Shown in pieces: positions 1-10,720 of a stretch of DNA of 64,000 nt (within the stretch, counting starts at the first letter, position 1; the number at the start of each line of letters is the position of its first letter). The position numbers and the translations under genes are program-made. The stretch is from assembly GCA_016946835.1 (NCBI GenBank), contig JACVTC010000009.1, positions 1,958,501 through 2,022,500 of the forward strand, in the 5' to 3' direction. This DNA comes from Neocallimastix lanati (nom. inval.). Taxonomy: Eukaryota; Neocallimastigomycota; Neocallimastigomycetes; Neocallimastigales; Neocallimastigaceae. The notes below the pieces were generated by a model. The model was not told the origin of the DNA and did not search any database. It saw nothing but the letters and a program-made list of their open reading frames with translations.

Positions 1-116
1 AATAATAAAAATAAATAAAAAAAAAAAAAATAATAATAATAATAATAACAAATAAATAATAGAATAAATAATAAATAATAATAAATAATAATAATAATAA
101 TAATAAAAATAAATAA

Positions 117-152
<36 letters not shown>

Positions 153-467
153 ATAATAATAATAACAAATAAATAATAGAATAAATAATAAATAATAATA
201 ATAATAATAATATATAAATAGAAATTAATATAATAATATATAAAATAAAATAAAATAAAATATTATTTTAATTAAAAAAAATTATGTCTGTGCATATTTA
301 TTTATTTATTCAAATAATATTGAATTAGTAAATTATAATATTTGTATTAAAGATTAAAAAAAAATTATTTATAAATTTATATATTTATATAAATAATATA
401 TTTAGGATATCTATTATATGTTTTTTATCAATTAAATATATATATATATATATGATAATAAATTTGT
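1..467. repeat. AT-rich simple repeats
   Basis: Poly-A and (AAT)n/(AAAT)n tracts. A block containing 'aacaaataaataatagaat' occurs twice (near 48 and 165), which suggests a local tandem duplication of about 115-120 bp. No coding potential was seen. The region lies 3' of the coilin-like gene. Confidence 0.7.
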
Positions 468-1402
468 TCATTCATCTAGTTTTTTTGCATCGATCAAGTC
501 AGAAATATTGATAGTAAATTCTTCTTTGTTTGCAAAACCAACATCTTCCACAATAACCTCAATATTATCATTTTCAGGATCTTTACTATTATTAAATATT
601 TCAGAATATTCTGTATCTTTATGAGATATAAATTGAGGTTCCAATTTTAACGTTGCGTCTTTAGTAAAAGTGTTATATGTCAAAACTGTAGCTTCCTAAA
701 ATAATATTACAATATATATATATATATTAGAAAAATATATATATTTTAATTAAAATAACAATATATTTTTATTTAATTCAAATTTACAAACCTTATAATC
801 TGAAATCACAGGAGTCCATTCATTACCCATATCTAATGTCTATAAAAATAAAGAATAATAATATTTATAATAAAATAATATTAATGTTAATAATAAAAAC
901 TATATATTTTACATATCAAAAATTAAATATAACTAAGATTTTACCTTGAAGGCTATTTTCTCTCCTACTTCAAGATGACTATCAATTGGCTTTAATTTTT
1001 CATAATCTTCTTTTGTTCTTTTAATAATTTTATTTTGATTTTTTCCTTTATTATCTTTAGAAACTTCTTGATTTTCCTTTTGTTCATTATTTTTTACTTG
1101 TTTGCTTTTTGGTTTTCCTTCATTAGTATTAGTATCTTTTATATTATTTTCATTATTTTCATTTATTTCATTAGTTTCTTTTTTATCATTAGATTCTTTT
1201 TCTTCTTCTATTTTATTTTCTTCATTATTATTATTATTATTATTAACATCATTTTTCTTATTTTTATTTCTTTTTCCTCTAGTTCTTCTTCTCTTTCTTT
1301 TTGATTTTGTTTCTTGTTGCTGTGTTTCATGAAGATCAGAAGCTATCATTTTTGGTTCATTATTACTAATATCCTATTTAAAATAATAATAACAACAACA
1401 AC

Positions 1403-1450
<48 letters not shown>

Positions 1451-2863
1451 GTAAATAAATAAATAAAAGTTTATATATATAAATCAATTATATAAATTAA
1501 TAATAATAATAATAAATTTAAATAAATAAATAAATAAAAGTTTATAATTACATTAGTTTTGTCATCATTATTTTCTTCAAAATATACATGTGAGCTTTTC
1601 ATATTTTTCATATTTTTAACTGCCTTCTTTTTATGAGTACTTAATGAAAACGGTGGTCTTATATCAAACTTACTATTTGACTCTAGTTTTTGATTTATTT
1701 TTAATGGAGTATCTTTATTTATTTCCTCTTTATTTGTTTCACCATCATTCTTTAAATCTTCATTTTCATTTTCAGGTTCATTGTTTTGGATTTTATTATC
1801 GTCATTATCATTTTTGCTACCGATGTTACTATTACTATTGCTTATACTATCACCGCTGTCACTGCTACTGTCACTGCTACTGTCACTGCTACTATCGCTG
1901 CTACTATCGCTGCTACTGTCACTACTACTGTCACTACTACTATCGCTGCTACTATCACTACTACTATCACTACTACTGTCACTACTACTGTCACTACTAC
2001 TGTCACTACTACTGTCACTACTACTGTCACTACTACTATCGCTGCTACTGTCACTACTACTGTCACTACTACTTTCACTGCTACTGTCACTGCTATCGTT
2101 CGATTCACTCTTATTTGAATAAATCTTACTTCTTTTATTTTCCAATTTTCTTTTCTTTTTATTTGAATTTAAATCTTTCAAATAAATATTTACAAATGAT
2201 CATTACAAATAGATTATTTATATTAATATTATGATTAATTAATAATATATATTATATAATTTAAACCTAAAATTTTTTATACATAATTATTTAACAAATT
2301 TAAAGTTACTACTAAAATAACATTTACTTTTTAGAATTTCAGCCTTTCTTTTATTAATATAATCAATTTCATTTTTATCTATATATTCAACACTTATTAC
2401 ATTAAAATAATAACAATAATAATAATTAGAATAAACTAAATTTTTATTTTTCAAACTTTTAGCATTATATATATATATTAAAGATAATTATTAAGAATTA
2501 TCCTTTTATCAATAATGAAAAAAAAAAAAAAATAAAAAAATAAAAAAATAAAAAAAAATAAAAAAATAAATAAATAAATAAATAAATAATAAATATATAT
2601 ATAATTTACCTTATTAAATCATCATTTCGAATTACATCTTTTGCTAATTCAGTATCAACTAATTCATATCCATCTAAAGTTAATTTTAATAATGAAGAAT
2701 TGATCTTCTGAACACTTTTTTTTGTTGGCAATGATTGATAAAGAATATCATCTAAAATATTTTTTTTTAAATCCTTAATGTATACTTCTGTTGCTTTTAT
2801 GGCATACAAACATCGAATTGGAGGCAAAGGTGATTCAAATGACAATTTTACACGTATTGGCAT
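468..2863 (-). CDS. Coilin-like Cajal-body protein, 6 exons, 548 aa
   Basis: Exons on the minus strand: 2863-2610, 2392-2328, 2174-1552, 1373-945, 839-792, 695-468. All junctions are GT/AG and the joined frame is 549 codons including TGA. Residues 1-90 resemble the coilin N-terminal self-association domain: a short strand-rich start, then 'LTLDGYELVDTELAKDV' and 'RNDDLI', matching the family pattern L-x-L-x-G...V-R-x-N/D-D. Residues ~110-230 are basic and then a (Ser-Ser-Ser-Asp)n tract. Residues ~315-455 are a Lys/Asn/Glu-rich linker. Residues ~448-545 match the coilin C-terminal Tudor-like domain: 'VGEKIAFK', then 'EWTPVISDYKEATVL'. Known family role: nuclear scaffold of Cajal bodies, linked to snRNP biogenesis. 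The family assignment is by recognition of both end domains. The order of domains and the long disordered middle fit coilin, whose middle is always low in conservation. Confidence 0.78.
1848..2100 (-). repeat. 12-bp coding minisatellite, Ser-Ser-Ser-Asp array
   Basis: About twenty tandem 12-bp units inside exon 3 of the coilin-like gene encode SSSD repeats with small variants (SSSE, SDSGD). On the plus strand it reads as repeated 'actgtcactact'. The pattern S-x-x-D/E is a classic casein kinase 2 consensus, so the tract would be a dense phosphorylation target (inference). Open antisense frames over it are artefacts of the 3n period. Confidence 0.9.
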
Positions 2864-5109
2864 TATTAATAAATATATATAAAATGAAAATTATATGGTT
2901 TATATAATTTTTAATAATACTGTTATAATACTAATTAACTAATATTTATTTAAATTTATACTATTATTATATATTTTTTTAAAAAAAAAAAAAAATAAAT
3001 AAAATAAAATAAAATTAAAAAAAATAAAAAATGTAAAAGAGAATGAGATTTTTTATAAAACAATATATTATATATTAATAATTATTAATATATTTAATAA
3101 CAAAGAAAAATTGGTTATATATTACTTTTTTGAAATAACTTTTTATAGATATTAAAATATTAAAAAAAAAAAAATAAAAAAAAAATTACGAAATTAATTA
3201 AAAAAATTGTGTAACCCATTTTCATAAATCAATTATAAAAAAACCATTAAACATTTTTTTATTGATTTACTATAATTAATTTGATTATGAAGTTAATGAA
3301 TTTTTTACTACATATTTATTTTAACACCTATAAAAAAAAATCTATAAAATAATAAAGAAAATGATAATTTTTTTTATTCATAATGAATCATACATTTAAA
3401 CAAACAGTAAATATATTGGTATAATTTGAAGGTTAAATTTTAATTATGTTATTATTACTTTTACTTATTTATTTATTTATTTTTATAAAACTATAATAAT
3501 AATAAAATTTTGTTTTTGTTTTTGTTTTATTATGTTCTTATACTTTTTTGAACATTATTGTTATATATATATATATATATAATAACATAACTAACATTTT
3601 TATTTATTATAATGACATAAATTTTATGATTTTTTAATTAAAATTGTAAATTCAAAAAAAGATTATAAAAAATACTAAATTCTAATATTAATCGTTAATA
3701 ATAAAAATGAATCTATAACCAAACACTTTGTAATTAAAGAGTTTTAATAAAAATATTAAACTTTTAATTTTATTTGCCTTTTACATGATTTACGATTTAT
3801 ATATAACAATAGATTAATTTTTATAATTAATTTAATTAAATTTTATTAATTATATAATATAAATAATATAAAGCAATATGTTTTTTTTTTATTTAAAACC
3901 TTTCATTTCACCAATTTTGAATAAAAAAAATAAAAAAAATAAAAAAAAAAAAAAAAGTTTAATAAAGCAAAAAACTAATAATTTTATAAATTTTTTAACC
4001 AATAGAATTTAAAATTATTTAAAATTTTAACTAAATTATTCTATTAACATTATTGATCGTTTTTAATCCAAACAAATTTCATAAAATTTAAATTATTCAT
4101 TATTAATATTTATCTTTTAACAAACTTTAATTCATTTCATTAAAATAATAATTTAATAATATAAATAAAAATAAAAATATAATGTATATAAAAAGATTTA
4201 AATTCTAATATTATTAAATATAGACAATTTAATATTAAATTATAAAAAGAAAGAAATAAAAAGATTTCTGTAATATTTTTTTCTTAAAAAAATAAAAAAA
4301 TATTCTTCGCAGTAATTATTTTTTTTCAAAAAAAAAAAATAATAATAATAAAATATAATAAAAAATAAAAATAAAAATAAAAGTAAAATAAAAATTGACA
4401 AATATGTTAAATTTTATGGACTTTTATAGGAATATAGAAATATATATATAACATAGTGTATATACAATAAATACATATTATTAAATTATATTATTGAAAA
4501 ATTAATATATATATAAGTATATACTGTATATATTTATATAATTTATTTCCACAATACACTTTGTATAAGTATTAATCATAACTTGTAATTATAAAATTAT
4601 ACAATTATTACAAATAATAATTATGATAATAGTAATAAGTAACAACCATAAATAATAACACAATTACAATATAAAATTTTTAATAATATTTTTAATTTAA
4701 ATTAATTAATAAAAGAATAAATCATATTCAAAATAAGTGACTTAGCATTTCAGAATAATTTAAATTAAAAGAATATATAAACGAAAGTTCTGATAGTAAA
4801 GAACCTTCAAATTTTAAATAATTACCACATTTCATTTTTAAATAAATAAAAAAAAAAAAACATAGTTTAAATACTGAATCAACATCCGAATTTAAATAAA
4901 TAATAATTATAGTTAAACTATTAAACATTAAAACCAAATAACAATAAAGCTGTTTAAAGTTAAAGGTGATTTTTATACCATCACTAATTATGGTACTTCA
5001 TCAACAAATAGTCAGAGAAATAATATTCATAAAATCGACTTTATAAAAGAATATCACATCATTCTACGTTTAAAGGAATTCGTTACAACAATAACTTAAT
5101 TATAACCAA
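2864..5109. other. Intergenic AT-rich spacer, divergent promoters
   Basis: Lies between the coilin-like gene (-) and the transporter gene (+), so it must carry both promoters. It holds homopolymers, (TA)n tracts near 3563-3580 and 4438-4520, and stop-rich sequence. A 69-codon minus-strand open frame at 4728-4937 has no recognisable content. No specific regulatory site could be supported. Confidence 0.5.
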
Positions 5110-5502
5110 ATGCCAAGAGTGTACCCTGCAAGAATTAAAAAAACAGTAACAATTAAGAATAGTTGCTACACTTCATTTGAAGAAAATAATGAAGATGAAC
5201 TAAATGAACCTCTTATTCTTCACGAAAACGAATTGAAAATTCTAATACAAGAGGAGGAAGTTGATGAAAAGAAGAATGATCTCGAAATTGATAAAGGCAA
5301 AATATACAAATCTGAATTTAAAATTTTATCTGAATATTCAATTCCTATTATTTTTTCTGAAATATTAAGAAACACATTATTAATGACCTCTGTGTTATTT
5401 ATTGGTCATAGAACAACATTTGAACTTGCAGCTATTACTTTAGGTAAACCTGAAAATTAAAAATCAAAAACATAATATAGTAAATTATAATAATTATTAT
5501 AA

Positions 5503-5572
<70 letters not shown>

Positions 5573-6305
5573 ATTATTAATTTATAACATTTTAATATTA
5601 GCTAGTTCCTATTGTAATGTTACTGGATGGTGTTTATTAATTGGTATGGATTCAGCATTAGATACATTATGTTCACAAGCTTACGCTGCGGCTACGACAA
5701 TTAAAGAAAAAAAAATTGTTGGAAAAATTTTACAGAGAGGCTTTGTCATTTTAGTAACAATCTGTATTTTTATCTTTGGTCTTTGGTATATATATTAATT
5801 TTTTTTGCTTTTCTTTTTTCATTATACTATAAATTATAATTTCATATAATAAAAAAATATAATTTTATGAAATATTTATCTTTTACTTTATTTTTTTTTT
5901 ATTATGCTATGAATTAGAATTTTATGTAATTAAAAAATATAATTTTAAGAAATAATTATTTTTATTTTCTTCACTAATTTAATTATTACTTATATCATTA
6001 AAATAACAATATAATTTTAAAAAAAAAATAAAATAAAGGCAATTTACTGAACCAATCTTATTATTATGTCATCAGGATCCTAATATTTCCAAAGTAGCTG
6101 GTATATTTTCTAGATATTCATGTTTAGGTTGTATGTATCCTAATTACTATAATAGACTATTTTGATATTAAATATAAATATTATTATTAAATTAAAAAAT
6201 TCTTATAAAATATTCCTATTTACTTTTATATAATTAGTAATTCCATATGTTATTTTTGAATGTGAAAAAAAGTTACTTCAAGTTCAAGGTAAAATTAATA
6301 TATTA

Positions 6306-6341
<36 letters not shown>

Positions 6342-6827
6342 ATATAATCAATTGTATATTAATATGTTATATTAAATAAGGGATTATGTATGTGCCTACA
6401 TTTATTATTGGAAGTGCTGTTCCAATTAATGCAATACTTCATTATTTTTTTATTTTCTCAAAATGGAGTCCACTTCCAAATGAAATTGCATACATTGGTT
6501 CAGCATTTTCAATAGCTATTACTTTTTTATATATGAGTATCGTAGGATTTCTTTACATTAAATATGTTAGAGGTAAAGAATGTTGGGGAGGAGTAGATTT
6601 CAGATGTATATTTGATTTCAAAAAATGGATTGAATTTTTGAATCTAGGTAAGCCGTATCTATCAGTATTTTTGTTAAAATACTTAATATATTATGTTCTA
6701 ATTAAAAAATATTTTAATGCTCATTAAAATTAATCATACTTTATAAAATTTTAAATAAATAAAAAAAAGTATATAAATAATTAAATAAATAAATAATATT
6801 AATAATTACAATATTAATATTAATAAT

Positions 6828-6867
<40 letters not shown>

Positions 6868-7241
6868 TAGGCCTTCCAGGTGCTATAATGGTTTGTAACG
6901 AATGGTGGGCTTATGAGGTTTGTTCTTTATTGGCAGGTATTCTTGGTGAAACACAACTAGCTGTACAATCTATATTTTCAACTATAACAGATTACTCCTA
7001 TAATATACCAATGGGTTTATCTATGGCCGAAACTTTAAGACTTGGTTATAAGTAAATATATAAATATGTATATATATATTTATATTAAATATTGAAATAT
7101 ATATATATATATAATTTTGCAATAATAAAATATAAATCAACTTTTTTTTTTTCATTATCATGGTTGTTGTTATCTAACATAATATATATATAATAATAAA
7201 ATTACGACATCAAAATAATATAATAATAATAATAAATAAAA

Positions 7242-7278
<37 letters not shown>

Positions 7279-7870
7279 ATATAAAAAAAAAAAAAAGCCT
7301 TGGAGAAAAAAGTAGTTCAAAAGCCAGTGCAACAACAAGAGTTTCAATATTTATGGCATCATGCTTTGGTATATTAAATTCATTTGTTCTGTTAATTTTC
7401 AGATATCAGTTACCTAAATTATTTACAAATAGTGAAGAAGTTATCGAAGGATGTTCAAAAATATTAATTATTGGTGCCTTTTATCAATTAAGTGATGGCT
7501 TGGCTACCATCGGTTGTGGTATTTTGAAAGGTTCAGGTCATCAAAAGAATGGTGCTTTAATCAACTTTGTTGCCTATTGGATTATTGGTTTACCACTTGG
7601 TATTCTATTAGGTTTTGTATTTCACTTAGACTTAAATGGTAATCTTTGATATTTAAATATTTAAATTCAAATACTTTTTAAATAATAATAATATTTGTTA
7701 CTAAAAAAAAAAAAAATTTAAATCAATAAATATACCAATAAATTTTAGGTATATGGATAGGTATGGCTATTGCTTTATTCTCTGTAATGAGTTTAGAATT
7801 TATTACTATTTACCGTATAGATTGGGTAAAAGAAGTACAAGCCACCATTGAAAGAATTAGTAAAAACTAG
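5110..7870 (+). CDS. MATE-family multidrug/toxin extrusion transporter, 8 exons, 522 aa
   Basis: Exons 5110-5443, 5602-5785, 6039-6127, 6238-6288, 6381-6647, 6871-7051, 7298-7638, 7749-7870. The joined frame is 523 codons including TAG, with phases consistent at every junction. An acidic cytosolic N-terminus of about 75 residues precedes a string of hydrophobic segments, typical of the ~12-helix MATE fold. Diagnostic stretches: 'ALDTLCSQAYAA' (family: D-T-L-C/S-x-Q-A-x-G-A), 'TEPILLLCHQDPNIS' (family: E-x-I-L-x-x-x-x-Q-D-P-x-I-A/S) and 'PMGLSMAETLRLGY' running into 'NLGEKS' (family: P-x-G-x-x-x-A-x-x-x-R-V-G-N-x-L-G). Eukaryotic MATE proteins exchange organic cations or drugs for H+ or Na+ across the plasma or vacuolar membrane; the substrate here is unknown. 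Introns 5 and 6 contain an (AAT)n tract and a poly-A run. Confidence 0.9.
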
Positions 7871-8189
7871 AGGAGAAATTATACCCATAAAAAAAAACTT
7901 TTATTTAATTTATTAATTTTAATAACATAAATATTAATTAAAAATATATATTACAAATAATTGAATTAAAAAATTTTCAAAAAAAATATGAATATAAAAT
8001 ATTAAACATTAAACTTGACTATTAAAATTTTTTATTCCTATTTCATTTTTTATTCTTTATTCTTTATTTTTTAATTTTTTTATTTTTATGTAAAGTCAAG
8101 AATAAATATTAACCATAAATATTAATTTCTTTTTTATTTTTCTTTACTTTTTTTTTTTCTAAAAAAAAAATAAAGGTAAACTACTAGTA

Positions 8190-8223
<34 letters not shown>

Positions 8224-8800
8224 TTCAAGAATTTTATTATTAAATTATTAATTATTAATTCTTTAAAGAATTCTACATAAAAAGATTATTAAATGAAATA
8301 TATTATTAAGAAATACGTAAATAAAAATAAAAATATTTTATCTAAAATTAAAATGAAGTATTTTATTATGAATATATTATGACGTTTTTTAATTTTAAAA
8401 CACTATAATATGAAATATTTTTTTTTTTTTAGAAATATGATAAATTATTAAATTTTAATACTCAATTTTTTTTATTATAGATTTATAGTTTTGTTCTTTA
8501 TAAATAAAAATAATTTAAAAATAATTTAAAATTTTCTATTTTGAAATGTTTTATTATTAAATATCTAATTTTAATAAATTTTATTATTCTTTATAAATTT
8601 ATTATTTCCCCATTCAATTTTTTTAAAATAAAAAAAAAAGACTTATTTTTATATTTACAATTAAGTTTAATAAAAAAAGACAGTTATATATATATAAATT
8701 AATAATAAATAATAAAATAAAAATTAAATAAATTCTAATATAATGATTGAATTGATTAACTTATTTGTTTCTATAGATATGATATTGATAGTAATTTATT
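7871..8800. other. AT-rich 3' spacer between convergent genes
   Basis: Separates the 3' ends of the transporter (+) and the small basic protein gene (-). It contains T-rich runs and a (TA)n tract at about 8200-8223. No gene or RNA structure was recognised. Confidence 0.5.
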
Positions 8801-9271
8801 TTAAATTTTTCCTAATTTTTCAAGGGCAAATTCAAAATCATTATCTAATTGTTCTTTTTGTAATGCTCTTTCTTGTTGAACTCTTTTTTGTTCTTCAAGT
8901 TTCCTTAATTCTTCAGCTGCATTCTTTTTATTAACCTTTGGCTGAACAAGCATTGCAATTTCTTCCAGATTGGTATTATCTAATTCATCTCTAAGTCTTC
9001 TAGTACTTTGTTTAATTTTATTTTTTGAAATTTCAGATTTCATTGTTAATATTGGAAGCTTTTTTGTTTTAACATGATTACTCTTATTAAATGGATCTAA
9101 GACTGAAGTTTCCACATTACCATTAGTACCCTTTTTAGAAGTAGTCAGTGGAGATAAAATTTTAGATAATGTTAATGAAGTATAAGAAGAAGTTGAACCT
9201 TTTTTCATAACATTATTCTTTCTTTTATTGAAATTATCTTTCTTTAATCTTGCATTTTGACCTTTACCCAT
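8801..9271 (-). CDS. Small basic, probably nuclear protein, 156 aa
   Basis: Single uninterrupted frame starting at an ATG in an A-rich context ('taaaaatggg' on the coding strand). The first 30 residues are strongly basic ('MGKGQNARLKKDNFNKRKN'), the middle is Ser/Thr/Lys-rich, and the last 50 residues form a charged helix ('AAEELRKLEEQKRVQQERAL') ending in 'FEFALEKLGKI'. A tiny protein with a basic MGKG start and a C-terminal Glu/Lys/Gln helix resembles small fungal ribosome-biogenesis factors such as the Alb1 type, but I cannot recognise a specific family. Codon use and ORF integrity argue for a real gene. It is convergent with the transporter and has no intron. Confidence 0.6.
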   Translation of the reverse strand: MGKGQNARLKKDNFNKRKNNVMKKGSTSSYTSLTLSKILSPLTTSKKGTNGNVETSVLDPFNKSNHVKTKKLPILTMKSEISKNKIKQSTRRLRDELDNTNLEEIAMLVQPKVNKKNAAEELRKLEEQKRVQQERALQKEQLDNDFEFALEKLGKI

Positions 9272-9722
9272 TTTTATTTATTATGTTTCAATTATGTGTT
9301 AAACTAAAAATTATAAAGTATTATTAATTAATTATATATTAAATTTTTTTTTTTTTTCTTAAAAAAAATTCAAAATAATATTATAATTTTTTATTATAAT
9401 TAAAGTTTTTTCCAATCATTCATATTAAAATATTAAAATAAAATTTAAATATATTGACCAATCATATTAATATTATAATTATCAATTACATTTTTAAATT
9501 TTTTTTTTTTTTTTTTTTGACAATAATAAATATAATAAACAAATCTATTTATTAAAATATTTTAAATAACATTTTCAGTAAATTTTTGCTCACTATTTAA
9601 TTTTTCTTCAATTTATTCAGGTTAAATTGTGATATAATTAAATTATATATATATATATATATATTTTTTTTTTTCAAGATTTTAATATTATTAATTATCA
9701 CTTTGAAATTAATTATAAATTC

Positions 9723-9762
<40 letters not shown>

Positions 9763-9950
9763 AATAAAAATTTTCAAAAAAAAAAAAAAAAAGGAATTTA
9801 TAAAAAAATTTTTATTATTTAATATATTTATAATTATAAAAAAAAAATAATATATGTTTATTAGAATTTTTATTATTAAATATATTTAAAAATTATTTTT
9901 TATTTATAATAATAAAAAAAGGAATGATATGTTTTTATTATAAATTTTAT
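9272..9950. repeat. AT-rich spacer with degenerate repeat units
   Basis: Holds a (TA)n tract, a 32-base T run near 9730-9761, and degenerate relatives of the downstream 118-bp unit ('gaatttttattatt' then 'aatatatttataatt') between about 9795 and 9950. No gene was seen. Confidence 0.5.
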
Positions 9951-10320
9951 TATTGGATATATTTAGGATTTACTTTTATTTATAATAATAAAAAAAAAAA
10001 TGTTATAAATATATTTTTGTTGAACTGTTTATGATAAATATTTTTTTTTTTTTTTAGATAAATATTATTATTGGATATATTTAGGATTTACTTTTATTTA
10101 TAATAATAAAAAAAAAAAATGTTATAAATATATTTTTGTTGAACTGTTTATGATAAATATTTTTTTTTTTTTTTAGATAAATATTATTATTGGATATATT
10201 TAGGATTTACTTTTATTTATAATAATAAAAAAAAAAATGTTATAAATATATTTTTGTTGAACTGTTTATGATAAATATTTTTTTTTTTTTTAGATAAATA
10301 TATTTTTGTTGAACTGTTAA
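9951..10320. repeat. ~118-bp tandem repeat, three near-identical copies
   Basis: Copies begin 'tattggatatatttagg' at 9951, 10069 and 10188. Each contains 'tgttataaatatattt', then 'gttgaactgtttatgata', a T run of 14-15 and 'agataaat'. They differ almost only in A/T run length. A partial fourth end is present near 10300-10318. Confidence 0.92.
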
Positions 10321-10422
10321 TATTAAAAAATTTTTTTGTTATTTTTTTGTTATTTTTATTAAACTTTCAGTAATTAGTTTAAAAACTATTACAATATAAT
10401 AATATTATTTGGGAAAAGTGCA

Positions 10423-10690
10423 AATATTATTACTTTGGTATATGGTATATATAATTATATAAAATACATATATATATATTATCAAATATTTTCTTTTATT
10501 TTTTCAAAAGTTATTATTAAAAGTTTAAAAGTACCAATATTATTACTTTGGTATATGGTATATATAATTATATAAAAAAATATATATATATATTATCAAA
10601 TATTTTCTTTTTTTTTTTTTTTTTCAAAAGTTATTATTAAAAATTTAAAAGTATAAATATTATTACTTTGGTATATGATTAATTAAAAAG
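10423..10690. repeat. Second tandem repeat block, period 113-120 bp
   Basis: The phrase 'aatattattactttggta' recurs at 10423, 10536 and 10656, each followed by a (TA)-rich stretch. The first two are followed by 'ttttcaaaagttattatt'. A decayed fourth start ('tattatttctttggtag') lies at about 10691. It ends about 30 bp from the stop codon of the phospholipase-D-like gene, so it may lie in that gene's 3' UTR. Confidence 0.88.
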
Positions 10691-10720
10691 TATTATTTCT
10701 TTGGTAGATAGAGCTAAAGT

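Noticed and set aside
1644-2234. Long plus-strand open frames (Tyr/Cys/His-rich, Leu-rich, Thr-rich) opposite the coilin-like gene
   Set aside because: They are the other frames of a 12-bp repeat whose period is a multiple of three, so every frame stays open. Only the Ser/Asp frame joins to conserved exons.
9951-10690. CRISPR-like array
   Set aside because: Units are directly adjacent with no unique spacers, are over 110 bp, and the genome is eukaryotic.
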